Origin: JAKACU01 sp021821185
GTDB lineage: Bacteria; Bacillota; Bacilli; Alicyclobacillales; SLC66
NCBI GenBank assembly: GCA_027343965.1
Contig: DAHWJX010000099.1
Location: 1-20,070, forward strand
DNA: 20,070 nt
Direction: 5' to 3'
The notes below the pieces were generated by a model that was given only the letters and a program-made list of their open reading frames with translations, made no database searches and was not told where the DNA came from. Positions 7,671-13,270 of this stretch are shown here, in pieces. The stretch's first letter is position 1; each line of letters starts with the position of its first letter. A program made the position numbers and the translations under genes.

Positions 7671-8693
7671 ATGAAACGCAAAAAACGTCGCCACTATCGT
7701 TTAAAGATCTTGACTTTTGTTTTCTTTTTCGCTGTTTTTGTCGTGCTTGTACAAACTGACTTCCTTTATGCACAGCGTTATCTGTTGGCAGAAGATTTAT
7801 ATACTTCACAACATCGTTATTTGGCGAAATATCTCGTGCCAGCACATGCCTTGTCGCAAATCGCCTATGACTTCAATCATCCTAACGTTGTGAATTTATT
7901 CCCTGATGGTTCGTCGTCTGATTATTACGCCAGTTCAGCGACTAGCGCACAAGTAAACCAAGCACTACAGGTCAAAACTTTACAAGTGGATGGCTTCACA
8001 GCACACGAAATCATCATTGCTCACCCATCCTGGCTACAGTTGTTACCGACGCTCGGTGGCCCTGATGGACGCGGACTCACGCTACAAGAAGCCATGATCA
8101 AATATCATGCTGTTGCAGGGATCAATGCCGGAGGTTTCGATGATCCGGGTGGTGATGGCAACGGCGGAACGCCGATTGGCCTTGTCATCAGCCGAGGGCA
8201 TTTGTTAAACTCTGCCTCCTATCTGGCGGGGACGAACCAAGTTATGGGCATGACCCAAGGTGGCAAGTGGTTCATGGGGGATTACTCGACCTCTTTTATG
8301 CTTAGCCATCATGTGCAGTACGCCATTCAATTTGGACCGGAACTTATTTCAAATGGCCAGATCCTTGTCACAGGAACTGATGGTTGGGGCTATGCGCCCC
8401 GCACCGTCATTGGACAAATGAAAGATGGCAGCATTGTTTTTTGGGTGAATGATGGCCGTTGGGGAAGCGGTTTATGGGATGTTGGCGCCTCGCTTGGACA
8501 GATTGCGGACATTATGCAAAGTCAGGGCGTTGTCAATGCATTTAACTTAGATGGCGGCGGATCCACCACCATGATGATTCACCGTCCAGGTCAATCATTG
8601 CGTCTGGTTAACCACCCGGATACCAACAACCCACCTTATGGTATGAGGTTTCTACCCAATGCCTTCTTGATCGTACCACCGCCCATTTCGTAG
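7671..8693 (+). CDS. Membrane-anchored phosphodiester glycosidase (NAGPA domain) family protein
   Basis: A 340-residue protein with a basic N-terminus (MKRKKRR), one membrane segment at about residues 12-28, and an external domain of the phosphodiester N-acetylglucosaminidase (NAGPA) family. Family hallmarks visible are GINAGGF (150-156), APRTVIG (242-248) and FNLDGGGSTTM (291-301). Related bacterial proteins are thought to cleave sugar phosphodiesters of the cell envelope, but the natural substrate here is unknown. The ATG at 7671 is preferred over in-frame upstream starts (TTG 7578, ATG 7662) because these lie upstream of or inside the -10 element. The stop codon lies one base from that of the converging histidine kinase gene, with no terminator between. 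Confidence 0.87.
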   Translation: MKRKKRRHYRLKILTFVFFFAVFVVLVQTDFLYAQRYLLAEDLYTSQHRYLAKYLVPAHALSQIAYDFNHPNVVNLFPDGSSSDYYASSATSAQVNQALQVKTLQVDGFTAHEIIIAHPSWLQLLPTLGGPDGRGLTLQEAMIKYHAVAGINAGGFDDPGGDGNGGTPIGLVISRGHLLNSASYLAGTNQVMGMTQGGKWFMGDYSTSFMLSHHVQYAIQFGPELISNGQILVTGTDGWGYAPRTVIGQMKDGSIVFWVNDGRWGSGLWDVGASLGQIADIMQSQGVVNAFNLDGGGSTTMMIHRPGQSLRLVNHPDTNNPPYGMRFLPNAFLIVPPPIS

Positions 8694-8694
8694 A

Positions 8695-10155
8695 TTAGCT
8701 TGCTTGAATCCATAAATGAAATATCGTCCCTTTGCCAATTTTACTTTCGCAACTGATCGTTGCTTTGTGATAATCAAGAATGGATTTGATGATCGATAGC
8801 CCTAATCCCGCCCCGCCATGCTTATGGCTTCGGGCGGGGTCCGCACGATAAAACCGTTCAAAAATGAATGGGAGATATTCTTCTTTAATCCCTTCACCAT
8901 TATCTTGCACCTCGATATGAATACGGCTTCCCTCATGAACACCTGTGATGCGAATCGCACCAGTAACCGCATCGGTATGTTGAACAGCATTTTGAACCAA
9001 GTTGAGTATGACCTGCTTCATCTTGTCATGATCAAAATCAGCCTGCAGATGATTGTCTACGTAAATAACCAAATGGCGCATCGCCGCAAGCATTCTTAAC
9101 TGAGGTTCCATTTCACGTATAAGGTCATCAACCAAACCTGTTTGTATATGAAATGCAGGCGCCTGATCCATCCGAGCTAAAAAAATCAGATCATTGACTA
9201 GCTTGGCCATGCGTCCTGATTCTCCGTACATACTGCGTAACGATCGTTCCAATTGATCAGGATTGTTCTTCGCCCCACGCAACAAGACTTCAAGATAGCC
9301 GTGAATCGAAGTAAGTGGCGTGCGTAATTCATGGGACGCATCAGCGACAAACTGACGCATTTTTTCATTTGTGTTGCGTTCTGCTTGAAACGCACTATGC
9401 AACCGATCAAGCATCGCATTAAAAGACTCAGCCAGCAAATCAATTTCTGTCTGGGCGCCTTTAGTGGTAAACCGTTCATCAAGATTTCCAGCATTAATTC
9501 GCCGCGTTGTTTCTACGAGATTCGATAAGGGCACTAAAGTTTTACGAATAATTGGAAGAAAAGCAGCTATACCCAAGAGTAAAGCAAAAACGACAAGACT
9601 TAGAAAGATGAACGTTTGGCGAAACAGTTCCTCTTGCATAGCATCCGTTTGCGTCATGACTTGTATAATGCCTTGCGCCCGTTGCTGATCACCGACAACT
9701 TGTGAAACAATTAATAGATTATGTCCATGCGTACCCGACACTACTTGATAATAAAATCCATTATTACTATTATTTAATAGCTGACGATAGAAGGAGATCG
9801 AAAGAGGAACCACAGGAGCGCTGGATGAATTCTTATAAATCACATGTTGGTGAAGCATCGCATCAATATACGTAATGCTCGTTCCTGACGTTTTCAGCGA
9901 TGACAGTAAATGTTGTGTTGAATGATCAGAAAGATCACCTTGTTCCATGGAGTAAATTGGTGGTCGAGGTTGCACCAATCGCCACGGGTCTGGAATCGAT
10001 CGAATTTCACTTTGAATGGCCATGGCTGTTCGATTATATAAAAATTGCCCCATAAAAATATACTGTAAAAAACCGATGATAAGTAATAGACAGGTGACGA
10101 TGGCTAAGGACCGTAGGAGCAATTGATACCGTAACGAGTTGGGCCCTATCTTCAT
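8695..10155 (-). CDS. Two-component sensor histidine kinase
   Basis: A 486-residue membrane kinase. The first membrane segment is at about 13-34, an extracytoplasmic sensing domain of some 145 residues spans about 36-178, and the second membrane segment is at about 181-203. A HAMP linker follows (about 203-256), then the HisKA dimerisation domain with phospho-acceptor H275 in DASHELRTP. The HATPase domain has the N box (N385, N389), G1 (D418-NGEG) and G2 (GGAGLGLS, from 447). The external domain has no motif I recognise, so the stimulus is unknown. It is the last gene of the flavin operon and overlaps the response regulator by four bases (ATGA), which marks the two as partners. The context suggests redox or envelope-state sensing. 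Confidence 0.95.
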   Translation of the reverse strand: MKIGPNSLRYQLLLRSLAIVTCLLLIIGFLQYIFMGQFLYNRTAMAIQSEIRSIPDPWRLVQPRPPIYSMEQGDLSDHSTQHLLSSLKTSGTSITYIDAMLHQHVIYKNSSSAPVVPLSISFYRQLLNNSNNGFYYQVVSGTHGHNLLIVSQVVGDQQRAQGIIQVMTQTDAMQEELFRQTFIFLSLVVFALLLGIAAFLPIIRKTLVPLSNLVETTRRINAGNLDERFTTKGAQTEIDLLAESFNAMLDRLHSAFQAERNTNEKMRQFVADASHELRTPLTSIHGYLEVLLRGAKNNPDQLERSLRSMYGESGRMAKLVNDLIFLARMDQAPAFHIQTGLVDDLIREMEPQLRMLAAMRHLVIYVDNHLQADFDHDKMKQVILNLVQNAVQHTDAVTGAIRITGVHEGSRIHIEVQDNGEGIKEEYLPFIFERFYRADPARSHKHGGAGLGLSIIKSILDYHKATISCESKIGKGTIFHLWIQAS

Positions 10156-10835
10156 ACGATATCAATCCGATAACCCGAACCACGCAAAGTACGGATAAGC
10201 TGATGATCTTTATCATGCAACTTATCGCGCAATGCACGAATATAAACTTCGACGATGTTGTCTTGTCCGCCAAAATCATAACCCCAAACACTGTCTAGGA
10301 TCTTGCCTTTACTGAGAACGACGCCATGATTGATGACGAGATACTTTAGGAGTTCATACTCTGTAGCAGATAACGCCAATACATTTTCTTGGTACGTGAT
10401 CTCATGACGATTTTCATCAATCGTAAATGGCCCGTGCTGAACCCTCTGTAAGAGTTGTGGGAACTGATTGCGCAGGCGAGCATGAATACGAGCCAACAGT
10501 TCCTCAAAACTAAATGGTTTGACCATATAATCATCAGCCCCAAGTGTTAGCCCATGAATACGATCTTGCACTTCATCTTTCGCTGTTAACATGATAATCG
10601 CCATATTCGCTATTTTTTTTAACATCGTACATACTTCAAACCCATCAAGTCCTGGCATCATCACATCTAAAATGACGATCTGCGGGTGGAACTCCTTAGC
10701 CACCCGCACTGCCTGAACGCCATCCTCAGCTGTCATTACGTGGTATCCTTCATTCTCCAGACCTATCTCAAGAAAATCCACGATTGTCGATTCATCATCG
10801 ACGACAAGAATTCTAACTTCTTGTGCTTGGTGCAT
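10152..10835 (-). CDS. OmpR/PhoB-family response regulator
   Basis: A 227-residue transcription factor. The receiver domain has the acidic pair D13-D14, phospho-acceptor D57 (ILDVMMPGLDG), T84 and K106. A winged-helix DNA-binding domain follows (about 130-225, ending LIRTLRGSGYRIDIV). The ATG at 10833-10835 is preferred because AGGTGA lies just upstream and the protein then begins directly before the receiver domain. An in-frame start at 10871 would add 12 residues with no domain. With the chosen start the gene overlaps the preceding RnfD-like gene by 23 bp and the kinase gene by 4 bp, so translation is probably coupled. Likely target: the operon's own promoter, where three direct repeats spaced like OmpR-family sites are present. 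Confidence 0.94.
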   Translation of the reverse strand: MHQAQEVRILVVDDESTIVDFLEIGLENEGYHVMTAEDGVQAVRVAKEFHPQIVILDVMMPGLDGFEVCTMLKKIANMAIIMLTAKDEVQDRIHGLTLGADDYMVKPFSFEELLARIHARLRNQFPQLLQRVQHGPFTIDENRHEITYQENVLALSATEYELLKYLVINHGVVLSKGKILDSVWGYDFGGQDNIVEVYIRALRDKLHDKDHQLIRTLRGSGYRIDIV

Positions 10836-11637
10836 ACCGTTCACCTGACCAAAGTTGATGACGTCTATCATACACTTGTGTTTTCAGAAAATGAAGCCCA
10901 TTAGCCACGAGCAGCCCGATAAACAAATAAACAAGTTCCCCTGGTAAGATAAGGTACGTAAGTAAACTAACCGTGCCGGTGATGATCCCAAAAGCAATCT
11001 GTGCCTTAGGTTTTGAAGGTGAGGTCGGTGGATCCGTCAGCATGAAAGCAGCTAAAAATAAAGCTGAATTCGCCATTGGGTTTTCTAAGGCAAATAGAGC
11101 ATCCATGCTGGTTTGCTTAAAGAGTAAAAAGAATGCAACAATAACCAAATACGAAGCCAAAAAGGCGAGTACTTGCGGTATTTTTTTCACGCGTTTGGCG
11201 ATGATCACAAGGGCAATGGCAAGGATGATCAGCGTAGCATTTGGCAACAATGTCATAGCCGCCCACCAACTTTGCATACTGGAAAAAAGGTACGTTGAAA
11301 TCAGTAAACCGACGGCAGCGGGGTTAAAGATCGGTTTACGTTTCACACGCAAAATGTGTTTTGACGCAACTGCGATGGCGGTGGTCGCCATGACCACATA
11401 CCAAGGCGTCACCGAACTTAACACCATAGCTACAATCCATGCCGTGATGACGCCGCCGTTGGAAAAACCTCTCTTTTTATCATAAAATCGTCCATCCAAA
11501 TCATCGATCACAAGGGCAGTTACACTTGCAACAACGATATTGACTACATTATCAAGTAAAATGCTTGGCGTCAAAAGGCTTGCCAGCAGGGCTATCAATC
11601 CAAGAATAACCAAAACCAAACCTTTCGGTGTTTTCAT
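10813..11637 (-). CDS. RnfD/NqrB-like integral membrane protein
   Basis: A 274-residue, strongly hydrophobic protein with about nine predicted membrane segments. It shows the RnfD/NqrB family landmarks SKHILRVKRKPIFNPAAVGLL and FMLTDPPTSPSKPKAQ. Members are membrane subunits of ion-pumping Rnf and Nqr redox complexes, or stand-alone relatives. Two things differ from true RnfD. I find no Ser/Thr-Gly-Ala-Thr motif, where RnfD/NqrB carry covalent FMN, and there is no cysteine in the protein. No rnfA, B, C, E or nqr genes are near. A role as membrane partner for the exported flavoprotein of the same operon is inferred from context. The ATG at 11635-11637 has GGAGG eight bases upstream and overlaps the apbE stop as TGATG. 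Confidence 0.78.
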   Translation of the reverse strand: MKTPKGLVLVILGLIALLASLLTPSILLDNVVNIVVASVTALVIDDLDGRFYDKKRGFSNGGVITAWIVAMVLSSVTPWYVVMATTAIAVASKHILRVKRKPIFNPAAVGLLISTYLFSSMQSWWAAMTLLPNATLIILAIALVIIAKRVKKIPQVLAFLASYLVIVAFFLLFKQTSMDALFALENPMANSALFLAAFMLTDPPTSPSKPKAQIAFGIITGTVSLLTYLILPGELVYLFIGLLVANGLHFLKTQVYDRRHQLWSGERYAPSTRS

Positions 11638-12566
11638 CAAAAATACCTCCCTAATCCTGACGTACGATGACATTCCAACTCGTTATCGACAAGTAGGCCT
11701 TCTAGGTCAGCCGTTTGCAGCAGTTTTTTAGCGTCTTCAATACCAAGCACAAAGGCTGCTGTAGAAAATGCATCAGCCATCATGGCAAACGGTGCTATCA
11801 CCGTACTGCTAATCACGTGATCTGGCGATTTTCCTGTTATCGGATGAATCAAATGATGGTTTTCAGGTTCGATGCGATTCCGTCGTTCATAGCCACCTGA
11901 TGTGCAGATAGCCACTTGGGCAGCCTGTAACGTACAAAGTATCTTGTCCGTCTGTACTGGATGCCTTACGGCAACATGCCATGGCGTGCCATCGAGGTGA
12001 TGACTTCCGACGAACACATCACCGCCTGCGTCGATCCAGAAACTTTCAAATCCGTTAAGCTCTTTGACGGCCAAATCCACAGCAAATCCTTTGGCTACAG
12101 CACCCAAATCGAGCGTCAGTGGACGCTTCAGCAAAATTGTGCGTTGCGTATCATCCAAAACGACATCCTTATATGTCACGTCACCTGGATTCGCTGTCTC
12201 ATCATGCACCTTAGTCCCCGTCAAGTAATGTTCGCTAAATCCATTGGCATACATAACCCGCCCCACGGTAGGATCGAAAACACCATCTGTAATTTCGCTC
12301 ATCATAAGGGCAAAGCGCAAAGGTTCATACAAATACTCGCTGCATAGCGTAGGCACACCGACACGATTACAGACTCGTCGCAACTCGCTTTTTTCATCAA
12401 AGCGACTGCACGCAAGTTCAACTTGCTGCATTTTTGCAAACGCACGATCAAGTGTCTGTTCGATAACGGCAGCACTTACTTCTTTTGATTCCACCTTAAT
12501 CGTTACGATCGTACCCAAAAGCAGCATCGTACGCTCAATCGTGGTATCTTGTTGGGACTTAAGCAT
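11637..12566 (-). CDS. apbE: FAD:protein FMN transferase ApbE
   Basis: A 309-residue flavin transferase that takes FMN from FAD and links it through phosphate to a threonine in a target protein, using magnesium. Family motifs seen are FDPTVG (97-102), LDLGAVAKGFAVD (152-164), DAGGDVFVG (179-187), TSGGYERR (222-229), HPITGKSP (241-248) and ADAFSTAAFVLG (264-275). The ATG at 12564-12566 follows AAGG and overlaps the end of the FMN-binding gene by eight bases. The obvious substrate is that neighbour, with its Ser-Gly-Ala-Thr site. Oddly, there is no signal peptide or lipobox at this start, nor in the upstream extension to 12641, although many ApbE enzymes are exported or lipoproteins and the substrate here has a signal peptide. 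Confidence 0.93.
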   Translation of the reverse strand: MLKSQQDTTIERTMLLLGTIVTIKVESKEVSAAVIEQTLDRAFAKMQQVELACSRFDEKSELRRVCNRVGVPTLCSEYLYEPLRFALMMSEITDGVFDPTVGRVMYANGFSEHYLTGTKVHDETANPGDVTYKDVVLDDTQRTILLKRPLTLDLGAVAKGFAVDLAVKELNGFESFWIDAGGDVFVGSHHLDGTPWHVAVRHPVQTDKILCTLQAAQVAICTSGGYERRNRIEPENHHLIHPITGKSPDHVISSTVIAPFAMMADAFSTAAFVLGIEDAKKLLQTADLEGLLVDNELECHRTSGLGRYF

Positions 12567-13122
12567 GATGCGCCTTCTTGACACTCGCCACATACTTAAC
12601 CTGAGCTTGTTGTGCTTTTTGCAAGGCAGAAACGACACCATAGTAAAAGTCAGCTGTGCTTAGCGTCGCGCCACTGACAACATCGATTTTGTTGATGTCC
12701 TGACGGGCCAGGAGTTCTTGCGGCAAGATCGGATCGATGTACGAAACAGGATAATGCGTATCTGCACCTGTGATTTTGACACCTATGATGCGGTCTTTCT
12801 TCAACGTCACGGCGACTTGTACAGCTCCAATTTGCGTTTGCCCCACGCCACTATAGGTCCCATTTTTGTACTTTTGTTTCAGCAACGCCTGAGTCGCCAA
12901 ATTTGCCACAGTCGTTTTTTTCTTTGGATGAACGACAACTTTCTTCTTTTGTTTCACCACTTTGTGATGCGTCTTGTGATGCGTCGCAACACGATTTAAC
13001 GTAGTGACCGCAGCATGAGCTGACGGCAAAGGTTTCGCTGCCTGCTGCATAGAGTAACCAGCTATCGAAAGAACGGCTGCCGAACAGAGTGCAACCAATT
13101 TTTGATTCAGTGAAGAGGACAC
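12559..13122 (-). CDS. Exported FMN-binding domain protein with cationic linker
   Basis: A 187-residue small flavoprotein. The signal peptide covers residues 1-37 with a likely cleavage site after AHA (35-37). A linker rich in His and Lys (about 46-71) leads to an FMN-binding domain of the RnfG/NqrC type (about 85-172). The covalent FMN site is D147-VV-S150-G-A-T153, and T153 is the expected attachment residue. There is no lipobox, LPXTG signal or second membrane segment, so the protein is either secreted or held by its positive linker or an uncleaved signal anchor. The start is a GTG with GGAG nine bases upstream. It is the first gene of the five-gene operon and directly precedes the ApbE that should flavinylate it. 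An electron-carrier role outside the membrane is inferred. Confidence 0.88.
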   Translation of the reverse strand: MSSSLNQKLVALCSAAVLSIAGYSMQQAAKPLPSAHAAVTTLNRVATHHKTHHKVVKQKKKVVVHPKKKTTVANLATQALLKQKYKNGTYSGVGQTQIGAVQVAVTLKKDRIIGVKITGADTHYPVSYIDPILPQELLARQDINKIDVVSGATLSTADFYYGVVSALQKAQQAQVKYVASVKKAHHA

Positions 13123-13151
13123 CAGAAATCACTCCATTTCTGCTTCTACTC

Positions 13152-13180
13152 ATTATCTGTGACTCTATTTACGCATGCAA
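13152..13180 (-). promoter_or_regulatory. Sigma-A-type promoter of the flavin/two-component operon
   Basis: On the minus strand, TTGCAT (13175-13180) and GATAAT (13152-13157) are separated by exactly 17 bp, about 30 bp before the FMN-binding protein's start. Each hexamer keeps most of the consensus. Confidence 0.55.
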
Positions 13181-13194
13181 ACCTTAATTGGGCT

Positions 13195-13221
13195 TGAGAA
13201 CGTACTGAAAATTTGCTGAAA
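13195..13221 (-). repeat. Three TTTCAG-type direct repeats, candidate response-regulator sites
   Basis: On the minus strand, TTTCAG (13216-13221), TTTCAG (13205-13210) and the weaker TTCTCA (13195-13200) begin 11 and 10 bp apart, one helical turn each. They end 14 bp upstream of the -35 hexamer. OmpR/PhoB-family regulators bind direct repeats with this spacing, and one is encoded in the operon. The site also lies just upstream of the divergent mrfA promoter. Confidence 0.45.
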
Positions 13222-13224
13222 GTA

Positions 13225-13253
13225 TGGACAAACCGAACATACATTCGTAAAAT
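13225..13253 (+). promoter_or_regulatory. Sigma-A-type promoter of mrfAB
   Basis: TGGACA (13225-13230) and TAAAAT (13248-13253), each one base from consensus, are separated by exactly 17 bp. The transcription start is expected near 13260, leaving a very short leader before the AAGGTGA ribosome-binding site. Confidence 0.65.
13234..13247 (+). promoter_or_regulatory. LexA (DinR) SOS box inside the mrfAB promoter
   Basis: CGAACATACATTCG matches the Bacillus LexA operator consensus CGAAC-N4-GTTCG, as well as its purine/pyrimidine centre, at all but one position. It fills the last 14 bases of the spacer between the -35 and -10 hexamers, where a bound repressor would block RNA polymerase. Family knowledge supports the site; binding itself is inferred. 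Confidence 0.6.
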
Positions 13254-13270
13254 AAGAACAAGAAGGTGAC

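Noticed and set aside
10973..11485. 170-codon plus-strand open frame opposite the RnfD-like gene
   Set aside because: It lies wholly antisense to a gene with clear family motifs and operon overlaps; its translation has no recognisable domain, and it has no convincing ribosome-binding site.
11961..12663. Plus-strand open frames of 128 and 139 codons opposite apbE
   Set aside because: They mirror the apbE coding frame, show no family features and conflict with a well-supported gene.
10813..13122. A complete Rnf or Na+-translocating Nqr complex
   Set aside because: Only one RnfD-like and one RnfG/NqrC-like domain occur; there are no RnfA, B, C, E or NqrA, D, E, F genes, so only a reduced module can be claimed.
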